From positions 1 through 5,601 of the forward strand of contig JAITWU010000284.1 of assembly GCA_031285115.1 (NCBI GenBank): a stretch of 5,601 bases of DNA, written 5' to 3'. Made by a program: the position numbers and the translations under genes. The notes below the pieces were generated by a model. It did no database searches and was not told the DNA's origin. It was given only the letters and a program-made list of their open reading frames with translations. The stretch is from Azonexus sp. (lineage in GTDB: Bacteria > Pseudomonadota > Gammaproteobacteria > Burkholderiales > Rhodocyclaceae). This document shows, piece after piece, positions 1 to 5,130 of the stretch (the first letter of the stretch is position 1; every line of letters starts with the position of its first letter).

Positions 1-525
1 TTCGATGTCGGCGCGTGTTTCATCGAGGAGTGGCCGCCACAGGCGCAAATGGCCGTGCCGCCGCTCGCCGGGCATGGCCGCCGCGCCGTTTACGCCAGCG
101 CCGCGCAGGAGGTTGAGCAGTACCGTTTCCGCCTGATCGCCGCGATGCTGGGCGAGCGCGAGGCAATCCGCGTCGACCTCGGCAAAGGCCGTGTAACGCG
201 CCGCGCGGGCGGCGGCTTCGAGACCGCTGCCGCTGCTGCGGGCGACTGTGACGCGGTGGATGCGCAAGGGGACGCCAAGCTGGCGGCAATAATCCGCACA
301 AAAATCCGCCCAGACATGGGCATTGGGCGACAGGCCGTGGTCGATGTGGATGGCGGAAAGCCGCCCGGCCCAATCCGGTTGTTGGCGCAAAAGATGCAGC
401 AAAACAACCGAATCGCAGCCGCCGGAAAGGCCAACGCAAATGCGCCCGGCGGTTGTCAGCCGGTCGGCGATGAAACCGCCGACCCGTGCGAGTAGATCAG
501 GCCGCCTGTTCCTTGAAGCGGCCAT
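1..525 (-). CDS. tilS: tRNA(Ile)-lysidine synthase TilS, N-terminal part (cut by window edge)
   Basis: TilS ligates lysine to C34 of the CAU-anticodon tRNA-Ile with ATP, changing both codon reading and charging; it acts in the cytoplasm. The 175 visible residues cover most of the N-terminal PP-loop ATPase domain. They contain the P-loop SGGCDS at residues 34-39, HIDHGL at 60-65, [11 protein letters not shown] at 101-111 and HRGDQAET at 127-134, in the order and spacing of the family. The frame is open to position 1, so the C-terminal substrate-binding part lies outside. The only ATG in this frame after the upstream stop (529-531) is at 525, which overlaps the end of accA by 29 bases. No clear Shine-Dalgarno precedes it, so translational coupling to accA is likely (inference). 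The accA-tilS order is familiar from Betaproteobacteria. The second motif reads QHRGDQ where HHxDDQ is more usual. Identity is firm; the exact start is less so. Confidence 0.93.
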   Translation of the reverse strand, partial: MAASRNRRPDLLARVGGFIADRLTTAGRICVGLSGGCDSVVLLHLLRQQPDWAGRLSAIHIDHGLSPNAHVWADFCADYCRQLGVPLRIHRVTVARSSGSGLEAAARAARYTAFAEVDADCLALAQHRGDQAETVLLNLLRGAGVNGAAAMPGERRHGHLRLWRPLLDETRADIE

Positions 526-1462
526 AGCTCATCAGCCGCTCGTAGCGGGTCGCCAGGAGTTTTTCGGCGCTCATCGCCGACAACTGCTTGAGCGCATCCT
601 GCAAGGTTTTTTTCAAATGCTGGGCCATCGCCGCATGGTCGCGGTGGGCACCGCCAATCGGCTCGGTGACGACGCGGTCGATGAGGCCCAGGGTTTTCAG
701 GCGGTGCGCCGTGATGCCCATCGTCTCGGCGGCTTCCGGCGCTTTTTCGGCGCTTTTCCAGAGAATCGAAGCGCAGCCTTCCGGCGAAATCACCGAGTAG
801 GTCGAGTATTGCAGCATCTGCACGACATCGCCGACGGCAATCGCCAACGCGCCGCCGGAGCCGCCCTCGCCGATGATGGTGACGATGATCGGCGTCTTCA
901 GTTCGGCCATGACGTACAGATTGCGGCCAATGGCTTCCGACTGGCCGCGCTCCTCGGCGTCGATGCCGGGGTAAGCGCCGGGCGTGTCGACAAACGTCAT
1001 CACTGGCAGGCCGAATTTTTCAGCCAGTTTCATGAGCCGCAGCGCCTTGCGATAGCCTTCCGGGCGCGGCATACCGAAATTGCGATGGATTTTTTCCTTG
1101 GTGTCGCGCCCCTTCTGGTGGCCGATCACGACCACCGGCTGCCCATTGAAACGGGCCAGACCGCCGACAATGGCGTGATCGTCGGCAAAAGCGCGGTCGC
1201 CGTGGAGTTCCTCGAAATCGGTAAAAATATGCTGCACGTAATCAAGCGTGTAAGGCCGCTGCGGATGGCGGGCAACCTGCGCAATCTGCCACGGCGTCAG
1301 CTTGCCGTAGATGTCTTTCGTCAGTTGCGTGCTTTTCTTTTCGAGACGGCCGATTTCTTCCGAAATATCGACGGCAGAATCGTCCTGAACGAAGCGCAAC
1401 TCTTCGATTTTGGCTTCGAGATCAGCAATCGGCTGCTCAAAGTCGAGAAAACTTGTTTTCAT
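497..1462 (-). CDS. accA: Acetyl-CoA carboxylase carboxyltransferase subunit alpha
   Basis: AccA and AccD form the carboxyltransferase that moves the carboxyl group from biotin on AccB to acetyl-CoA, making malonyl-CoA for fatty acid synthesis. The 321-residue protein is near full family length (E. coli AccA has 319). It matches from its N-terminal [15 protein letters not shown] through [19 protein letters not shown] (58-76), [11 protein letters not shown] (114-124), [10 protein letters not shown] (157-166) and the glycine-rich [11 protein letters not shown] (198-208) to [20 protein letters not shown] (217-236) and GGAHRD (270-275). These glycine-rich turns form the crotonase-like oxyanion pockets in the family. 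The ATG at 1462 gives the expected N-terminus, though its ribosome binding site is weak. The end overlaps tilS by 29 bases. It is transcribed divergently from the HDOD gene at 1619. No truncation or frameshift is visible. Confidence 0.98.
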   Translation of the reverse strand: MKTSFLDFEQPIADLEAKIEELRFVQDDSAVDISEEIGRLEKKSTQLTKDIYGKLTPWQIAQVARHPQRPYTLDYVQHIFTDFEELHGDRAFADDHAIVGGLARFNGQPVVVIGHQKGRDTKEKIHRNFGMPRPEGYRKALRLMKLAEKFGLPVMTFVDTPGAYPGIDAEERGQSEAIGRNLYVMAELKTPIIVTIIGEGGSGGALAIAVGDVVQMLQYSTYSVISPEGCASILWKSAEKAPEAAETMGITAHRLKTLGLIDRVVTEPIGGAHRDHAAMAQHLKKTLQDALKQLSAMSAEKLLATRYERLMSYGRFKEQAA

Positions 1463-1489
1463 GGAAAGCTCGGGTTTTGACCGGCGGCT

Positions 1490-1495
1490 ATTTTA
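1490..1495 (-). promoter_or_regulatory. Possible -10 box of the accA-tilS promoter
   Basis: The minus strand reads TAAAAT (5 of 6 to the sigma70 -10 consensus), 27 bases upstream of the accA ATG. This is the most AT-rich spot of the divergent intergenic region. No good -35 hexamer is found at 16-18 bases, so the call rests on the -10 box and its position. Confidence 0.35.
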
Positions 1496-1581
1496 CCCCA
1501 AAGGCCACACGCCTCGACCGGGCTTTGACGCCAGCCAGCAAACCCGCTGAAAGGAGCAACAACTTATCCGGCCTGTAACTT

Positions 1582-1590
1582 TGCTATGAT
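1582..1590 (+). promoter_or_regulatory. Extended -10 promoter for the degenerate-EAL/HDOD gene
   Basis: The plus strand reads TGCTATGAT, an extended -10 element (TGn followed by TATGAT, 5 of 6). The -35 region is weak (around 1563-1569, CTTATCC). Initiation about 7 bases downstream would give a leader of roughly 20 bases before the ATG at 1619. The same bases contain an in-frame ATG at 1586; overlap with a promoter argues against that ATG as the start. Confidence 0.55.
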
Positions 1591-1605
1591 GAATCATTCA
1601 AGATC

Positions 1606-1609
1606 GAGG
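1606..1609 (+). promoter_or_regulatory. Ribosome binding site that decides the HDOD gene start
   Basis: GAGG lies 9 bases before the ATG at 1619. The earlier in-frame ATG codons at 1586 and 1589 lack such a site and overlap the likely -10 box, so 1619 is preferred. Confidence 0.55.
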
Positions 1610-1618
1610 CGATACGCG

Positions 1619-2788
1619 ATGCCCTCCTCCGCCTTTCTGTTCATCCACCCGCTGCTCGGCGCGGATGATTTGTGGTCGGGTTTCCGCGCCGAACTGTTTC
1701 CCGTCGGCGTCAGCAACACCGTCCGCCAACAGTTGGCGGATTCGCCGTGGCTCGATGATTTCGATCAACGCCATCCCTGGTTCCTGCCAGCGACCGCCGA
1801 AGCCCTTGAGCCGGGGCGGTTGGGACAGCGGGCGGTGCTGACATTCCCGTCCGGCCCGGACGCCATCAGGCTGGCCGCCCAGGAAACCGAATTACGTCAG
1901 GCTGGCCGTCAGGTCGCCCAATTGACCTCGATCAACGCCCCCTTGCCGACCACCGGCGCCTGGAATTACCTGCTGCTGACCGCCGCCCATCTGCGCAGCC
2001 TGCCGCTGACCAAACTACAGAGCCTGACAACCCGCAGCACACTGGTGGCGACCGACGTGCAAAGCTACGCCGACCGGAAATGGCTGCTCGACAACGCCTG
2101 CCCGCTGTCGACCGGCGAATTTCTGCTCACTCGCGGCACCCTGCCGAACCGGGCCGACACCACGCACATCAAGCTCCTGCAATTGCTGGCGCTGATTGCC
2201 GAAGACGCCGACAACGCCGCCCTGGAAAATATTTTCCGTCAGGAATCGAAGCTCTCCTACAGCCTGCTGCGCCTCGTCAATTCAGCCGCCATGGCGCGAA
2301 CCACGCCGATCACCAGCTTCTCCCAGGCCATCTGTCTGCTTGGCCGACGCCAGTTGCAACGCTGGCTGCAACTATTGCTCTATGCCGATCTCAACGGCAA
2401 CAACCCGCCCAGCCCGCTATTGCAAAAAGCTGCGGCCCGCGGCCAGTTGCTCGAACTGCTGGCGCTCCAGATCGAACCAACCCCGGTCATGGAAAACCCT
2501 GGCGACGCAGCTTTCATGGTCGGGGCGTTTTCGCTGCTCGATGTTCTGCTCAACGTCTCGATGTCGGAAATCGTCCGCCAACTGCCGCTCGCCAACGAAG
2601 TCGCCGCCGCCCTGACGGACAAGGCCGGGCCGCTCGGCGGTCTGCTGCGCGCCATCAGCGCCGCCGAAATGCGCAATCTCGAAACCTCAGCCGCCGAACT
2701 CGAAAAGCTCGGCATCCAGCCCAAACAATTTCTCGAAGCCCAACTGGCAGCCCTCAGTTGGGCCGTGCGGATTCGCGTCGTCTGCTGA
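1619..2788 (+). CDS. YuxH-type signalling protein: degenerate EAL region plus HDOD domain
   Basis: The 389-residue protein has the architecture of YuxH-like EAL-HDOD proteins. The C-terminal half (about 185-389) is a clear HDOD domain: HIKLLQLLALIAED (183-196), SYSLLRLVNSAAM (213-225), SFSQAICLLGRRQLQRWLQL (233-252), then FMVGAFSLLDVLLN (299-312) and EIVRQLPLANEV (317-328), typical of this subfamily. Residues 1-180 resemble the frame of an EAL domain: LVATDVQSYADRKWLLDNAC (142-161) sits where active EAL enzymes have an AExVE segment and the strand after it. The glutamates are replaced (TDVQ), and no genuine EAL signature or metal-binding residues are seen. Cyclic-di-GMP hydrolysis is therefore unlikely; a scaffold or sensory role is inference. 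HDOD proteins act in the cytoplasm in signalling, and most lack phosphohydrolase activity. An extended -10 and a GAGG site support the start. The 3' end faces the cassette-like gene convergently. Confidence 0.85.
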   Translation: MPSSAFLFIHPLLGADDLWSGFRAELFPVGVSNTVRQQLADSPWLDDFDQRHPWFLPATAEALEPGRLGQRAVLTFPSGPDAIRLAAQETELRQAGRQVAQLTSINAPLPTTGAWNYLLLTAAHLRSLPLTKLQSLTTRSTLVATDVQSYADRKWLLDNACPLSTGEFLLTRGTLPNRADTTHIKLLQLLALIAEDADNAALENIFRQESKLSYSLLRLVNSAAMARTTPITSFSQAICLLGRRQLQRWLQLLLYADLNGNNPPSPLLQKAAARGQLLELLALQIEPTPVMENPGDAAFMVGAFSLLDVLLNVSMSEIVRQLPLANEVAAALTDKAGPLGGLLRAISAAEMRNLETSAAELEKLGIQPKQFLEAQLAALSWAVRIRVVC

Positions 2789-2804
2789 AAATCTGTTGGT
2801 GATC

Positions 2805-2874
2805 GCCTAAGCTAACCGGTGCCTAAATGAACCGGCGCACCATAGGCTCGTCCGGGTTGAATGCAATGTTAGGC
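2805..2874 (-). repeat. Degenerate attC-like recombination site (integron cassette end)
   Basis: Read on the minus strand, the region starts with GCCTAAC (2874 to 2868), a perfect match to the attC R'' half-site RYYYAAC. The TAA in it is the stop codon of the adjacent gene, a common cassette arrangement. It continues ATTGCATTCAACCCGG, like the L'' side of many attC sites. The 3' arm carries GGTT that can pair with AACC, and TTAGGC that can pair with GCCTAA. That arm is abnormal: it is short and duplicated (plus-strand 2805-2820 and 2821-2836 match at 12 of 16 bases), and no perfect GTTRRRY is present. The closest are GTTAGCT (2816 to 2810) and TTTAGGC (2827 to 2821), each one mismatch off. 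The hairpin may also serve as a weak terminator between the convergent genes. Confidence 0.6.
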
Positions 2875-3238
2875 CGATGGCTGATTAAGAGATTGGACAT
2901 ATGCTTCTACTTCCTCTCTTGTCTCCCAAATTCGTGGGAACTCCTCATGAAGTAGATTTAGCACTACCGGAGAATATACAACTTGAGCGCGCCAGTTAGT
3001 AACCCAAGAGGATGAGATTACCATTTTTACGAAACGCCTCGACCTGCGGTGTCTGCCGATGACAACAATCTGTTCATATCCATCGCCCCACTGAGCTGGC
3101 AGGCAATAAACCTTGGTTTTTCCTGAAAAGTGCGGTGTGCCGTTCTTTTCTTCGGCTCCTCCAACTCCAGCGAACCTTGTTTCCACGATGTTGCCGACTA
3201 AACACCATTGGGTGGGCATGGGCGTTTCCATGATTAAA
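2816..3238 (-). mobile_element. Solitary, probably decayed integron gene cassette
   Basis: The unit is one small gene with minimal flanks and an attC-like site at its 3' end. It sits directly after gloC in the same orientation. The 5' junction on the minus strand reads GTTTAAT (3239 to 3233), one mismatch from the GTTRRRY core; the given limits assume crossover after the G there and after the G of GTTAGCT. By my count GC over 2881-3231 is about 48% (170 of 351), against about 70% in a sampled 60-base stretch of gloC, which suggests outside origin. No integrase gene, attI or second cassette lies in the window. If removed, the flanks would rejoin as the end of gloC followed by the end of the HDOD gene, a normal convergent junction. 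Cassette identity is inference from the half-site, the stop codon placement and composition. Confidence 0.55.
2869..3231 (-). CDS. Small protein of unknown function, probable cassette gene
   Basis: The gene encodes 120 residues from the ATG at 3231, or 116 from the ATG at 3219. The second start has GGAA about 6 bases upstream and gives an N-terminus MPTQWCLVGNIV; the first has AGG 7 bases upstream. I cannot decide between them. No signal peptide or membrane segment is seen; the protein looks soluble. It is rich in aromatic residues, with GTPHFSGKTKVYCLPAQWGD near 31-50, a basic stretch IGRHRRSRRFVKMVI near 58-72, VTNWRAQVVYSPVVLNLL near 77-94, and an acidic helical C-terminus. I do not recognise a characterised family. 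The general pattern (WCLVGN, KVYC, GRHR, YSP) recalls small hypothetical proteins of integron cassettes and genomic islands, which is memory, not a search. The frame is intact, with GC far below its neighbours. It lies 18 bases after gloC, so read-through from gloC may express it. Confidence 0.8.
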   Translation of the reverse strand: METPMPTQWCLVGNIVETRFAGVGGAEEKNGTPHFSGKTKVYCLPAQWGDGYEQIVVIGRHRRSRRFVKMVISSSWVTNWRAQVVYSPVVLNLLHEEFPRIWETREEVEAYVQSLNQPSA

Positions 3239-3249
3239 CCTGACAGGCT

Positions 3250-3888
3250 TTAGCCGAAGCGCCCGCTCAGAAAGGGGTTATAACGGCGTTCCTCGCCGAT
3301 TTCCGACATCGGGCCGTGGCCGGGGATGAAGGCGACCTCGTCGCCCAGCGGAAAGAGGCGCTCCCTGATCGAGCGCAGCAGCGCTTCCAGATCCCCGCGC
3401 GGGAAGTCGGTGCGTCCGATCGAGCCTTGAAACAGCACGTCGCCAACCTGGGCCAGACGGCTCTCGGGATGGTAGAAAACGATATGCCCCGGCGTGTGGC
3501 CGGGGCAGTGCAGAACCTGCAATTCGATTTCGCCGAAACGCACGGTGTCGCCCTGCCGGAGCCAGCGATTGGGCGTGAAGGGCTGGCCGGTCAAGCCAAA
3601 ACTGCTGCCCTGCTGGGCCATGCCGTCGATCCAGAAGCGGTCTTCGGCGTGTGGCCCTTCAATCGGCGCGCCGGTTGCCGCCGCCAGCGCGGCGACGCCG
3701 CCAGCATGGTCGATGTGGCCGTGGGTGACGAGAATCAGCGCCAGCGTCAGATTGTCTGCGGCAAGCGCGGCGTAGACCCGGTCGAGGTCGCCGCCGGGGT
3801 CGATCACAGCAGCCTCGCGTGTCGTTTCACACCAGAAAATGGTGCAGTTCTGCTCAAAAGGGGTCACGGGAACGATTTTGTAGCGCAT
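3250..3888 (-). CDS. gloC: GloC/YcbL-type metallo-beta-lactamase-fold hydrolase (glyoxalase II-like)
   Basis: The 212-residue protein closely follows E. coli YcbL (GloC), a type II glyoxalase that hydrolyses S-lactoylglutathione to D-lactate and glutathione in methylglyoxal detoxification. From the ATG at 3888 it begins MRYKIVPVTPFEQNCTIFWC, as YcbL does. All metal ligands are visible: THGHIDH at 55-61 (H56, H58, D60, H61), HCPGHTPGH at 127-135 (H131), GDVLF at 149-153 (D150) and IPGHGP at 188-193 (H191). GRTDFPRGD (158-166) is also typical. It lacks the C-terminal helical domain of classical GloB, as is normal for this shorter subgroup. A TTG nine bases earlier (3897) is a possible but less likely start. 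The gene is divergent from the HDOD gene at 3998 and followed after 18 bases by the cassette gene. Activity on thioesters versus a related substrate cannot be told from sequence. Confidence 0.92.
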   Translation of the reverse strand: MRYKIVPVTPFEQNCTIFWCETTREAAVIDPGGDLDRVYAALAADNLTLALILVTHGHIDHAGGVAALAAATGAPIEGPHAEDRFWIDGMAQQGSSFGLTGQPFTPNRWLRQGDTVRFGEIELQVLHCPGHTPGHIVFYHPESRLAQVGDVLFQGSIGRTDFPRGDLEALLRSIRERLFPLGDEVAFIPGHGPMSEIGEERRYNPFLSGRFG

Positions 3889-3919
3889 GATCGGCAAGCC
3901 GCAGAGGGAGGGAGCGTCG

Positions 3920-3928
3920 ATTATCGCA
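3920..3928 (-). promoter_or_regulatory. Extended -10 promoter for gloC
   Basis: The minus strand reads TGCGATAAT: a TGn extension followed by GATAAT (5 of 6 to consensus). It is 31 bases upstream of the gloC ATG at 3888. No convincing -35 hexamer is present, which is tolerable for extended -10 promoters. Confidence 0.5.
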
Positions 3929-3938
3929 TGGCCCTCCC

Positions 3939-3967
3939 TTGCCCGGCGCGGAGCCGCCCCTTACACT
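3939..3967 (+). promoter_or_regulatory. Sigma70-like promoter for the second HDOD gene
   Basis: TTGCCC (3939-3944, 4 of 6) and TACACT (3962-3967, 4 of 6) are separated by 17 bases. Initiation near 3974 would give a leader of about 24 bases to the ATG at 3998. It lies 11 bases from the divergent gloC -10 element, so the two polymerases could interfere (inference). Confidence 0.5.
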
Positions 3968-3985
3968 CGGCGCCTGATGACGGAC

Positions 3986-3993
3986 AGAGGGAG
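3986..3993 (+). promoter_or_regulatory. Strong ribosome binding site that decides the second HDOD start
   Basis: AGAGGGAG ends 4 bases before the ATG at 3998; its GAGG core is 7 bases away. This supports 3998 over the in-frame ATGs at 3887, which overlaps gloC, and 3977, which sits at the expected transcript start. Confidence 0.6.
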
Positions 3994-3997
3994 CGCG

Positions 3998-4879
3998 ATG
4001 ATCGACCATCCACTACCGGATACCGATGCCTGGGTTGTGCTGTTTTCCAACAATTCCCTGCCGGTGCTGCGCACCACCCGGCGGCGGCTCGACGAAATGC
4101 GCGCCGACCTCAACCGGGTCGATACCCGCGAGCTGGCGCGTCTCATTTTGCGCGACCCGATCATGACTGTGCGCGTGCTCGCCTATATCCAGCCGATTCG
4201 TGGCCGCGCCCTGCAAAACGACATCACCACCGTCGCCAGCGCCCTCGTCATGTCCGGCGTCGAACCCTTCTTCCACCGCTTCGCGGAACTGCCGACCATC
4301 GAGGGGATGCTCAAGGATGGCGACCCGCGCGCCCTGCTCGGCATTCTGCAAATCATCCGCCGCGCCCAGCGGGCCGCTGACTTCGCCCAGGAATGGGCGA
4401 TCCGGCGTCAGGACATCTATGTCGAAGACATCCGCATCGCCGCTCTGCTGCATGATCTGGCGGAAATTCTGGTGTGGTGCTTCGCGCCCAGGCTGGGCCT
4501 CGATATTCAGGCGCAACAGGCGGCCAATCCGCATCGGCGCAGCGCCGACATCCAGCGCCAGACGCTGGGGCTGGAGTTTCAGGACATCCAGACCCAGTTG
4601 TGTCAGGTCTGGCGTCTGCCCAGCCTGCTGCAAACCTTGATCGACGACAGCCAGACCGAACAGCCGCGCGTCCGCAACGTGGCGCTGGCCGTACAACTGG
4701 CCCGCCACTCGGCGCAAGGCTGGGACGACCCGGCCCTGCCCGACGATTACCGCGCCATCGGCGAATTGCTCAACCTGACGCCGGAAGCCGTCCGTCAACT
4801 TCTCGGTCTGGAGCCGCTGCCGGGCAGACCGGTCGAGCAGGTTTCAGGGGACGGGATGCAGGGGACAGCCTTGCCGTGA
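3998..4879 (+). CDS. HDOD domain-containing signalling protein
   Basis: The protein has 293 residues from the ATG at 3998. Residues about 18-225 form an HDOD domain: an N-terminal helix (NSLPVLRTTRRRLDEM, 19-34), RELARLILRDPIMTVRVLAYI (44-64), a VASALVMSGVEPFFHRF stretch (79-95) and, later, the HD-like helix IRIAALLHDLAEILVWCFAP (145-164). H152-D153 survive as the HD pair, but the remaining metal-binding histidines of true HD phosphohydrolases are not apparent, so a regulatory, non-catalytic role is likely. No transmembrane segment, receiver or GGDEF domain is attached. It differs from the HDOD protein at 1619 in architecture and motifs and does not look like a recent duplicate. The last residues, after about 280, come from a GC-rich segment with a CAGGGGAC direct repeat and look like a non-conserved tail. 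It faces the uup-like gene convergently across REP-like repeats. The pathway it serves is unknown. Confidence 0.85.
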   Translation: MIDHPLPDTDAWVVLFSNNSLPVLRTTRRRLDEMRADLNRVDTRELARLILRDPIMTVRVLAYIQPIRGRALQNDITTVASALVMSGVEPFFHRFAELPTIEGMLKDGDPRALLGILQIIRRAQRAADFAQEWAIRRQDIYVEDIRIAALLHDLAEILVWCFAPRLGLDIQAQQAANPHRRSADIQRQTLGLEFQDIQTQLCQVWRLPSLLQTLIDDSQTEQPRVRNVALAVQLARHSAQGWDDPALPDDYRAIGELLNLTPEAVRQLLGLEPLPGRPVEQVSGDGMQGTALP

Positions 4880-4894
4880 GCACGAACCGATCGT

Positions 4895-4932
4895 CCCTCT
4901 CCCGCTTGCGGGAGAGGGAATGAGGGTGAGGG
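4895..4932 (+). repeat. REP-like palindromic repeat, copy 1
   Basis: An 11-bp inverted repeat (CCCTCTCCCGC and its complement, 4895-4905 and 4908-4918, around TT) is followed by a tail AATGAGGGTGAGGG. It starts 15 bases after the HDOD stop codon. Elements of this palindrome-plus-GAGGGTGAGGG type are frequent between genes in many GC-rich Proteobacteria. It can fold into a strong hairpin and may end transcripts or stabilise mRNA, but no T-run follows. Confidence 0.75.
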
Positions 4933-4976
4933 TATCGGGCGACGGGAAAGGCAAAAGACGCCTGGCCCGCCGCTTG

Positions 4977-5015
4977 CCCTCACCCCCGGCCCCTCTCCCG
5001 CAAGCGGGAGAGGGG
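4977..5015 (-). repeat. REP-like palindromic repeat, copy 2, inverted
   Basis: A 12-bp inverted repeat (4990-5001 and 5004-5015, around AA) is preceded by CCCTCACCC. On the minus strand it aligns with copy 1 over nearly its full length; the main difference is the short linker between palindrome and GAGGG tail. With copy 1 it makes a tail-to-tail pair separated by 44 bases, like a BIME-type doublet. Confidence 0.75.
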
Positions 5016-5130
5016 AGATGAGGATGTGATTGTGCCAACATCACGTGTGTGAGCATGTAAAGCGAAACCGCTCCAGGAAGGGCAACCTGCGGCCTTATCC
5101 AGCCGCGCCCCGCTGTATCCCGTAACCTGA
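5016..5130. other. Non-coding remainder between the REP-like pair and the uup-like gene
   Basis: No supportable gene, RNA or clear terminator is seen. There is a weak hairpin (GCGGC at 5089-5093 with GCCGC at 5102-5106, loop of 8). CTGTATCC occurs at 5113-5120 and again at 5134-5141, spanning the end of the uup-like gene. Together with 4880-5015 this makes a gene-free stretch of about 250 bases. Confidence 0.5.

Noticed and set aside
323..1480. Long plus-strand open frame (385 codons) antisense to accA and tilS
   Set aside because: It is a shadow of the GC-rich accA/tilS coding strand; its translation resembles no protein while the opposite strand encodes unmistakable AccA and TilS.
1550..1556. 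AAAGGAG, a strong Shine-Dalgarno-like sequence on the plus strand
   Set aside because: No start codon lies within a useful distance (next ATG is about 30 bases on), and it is upstream of the likely promoter, so it would not be in the transcript.
1586..1618. Upstream in-frame ATG giving a 400-residue HDOD protein
   Set aside because: The ATG overlaps a TGCTATGAT extended -10 element and lacks a ribosome binding site; the ATG at 1619 has GAGG at a good distance.
1796..1810. AEALEP in the first HDOD protein as an EAL catalytic signature
   Set aside because: It is a chance tripeptide: the context is not the strand of an EAL domain (no ExLxR), and no other catalytic residues follow.
3888..3897. 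TTG at 3897 as the gloC start (215 residues)
   Set aside because: The ATG at 3888 gives the N-terminus MRYKIVPVTPF that matches YcbL; the TTG adds three residues and has no ribosome binding site.
3316..4380. Long plus-strand open frame across gloC, the divergent promoter and the HDOD gene
   Set aside because: It runs antisense to gloC and out of frame through the HDOD gene; both real genes have clear family motifs.
4013..4798. Minus-strand open frame of 261 codons inside the second HDOD gene
   Set aside because: Antisense shadow caused by high GC at third positions; the plus strand carries the HDOD signature.
4895..5015. Inverted repeats as ends of an insertion sequence or as a CRISPR
   Set aside because: Only 44 bases lie between them with no coding capacity and no target duplication is evident; there are two inverted copies, not an array of direct repeats.
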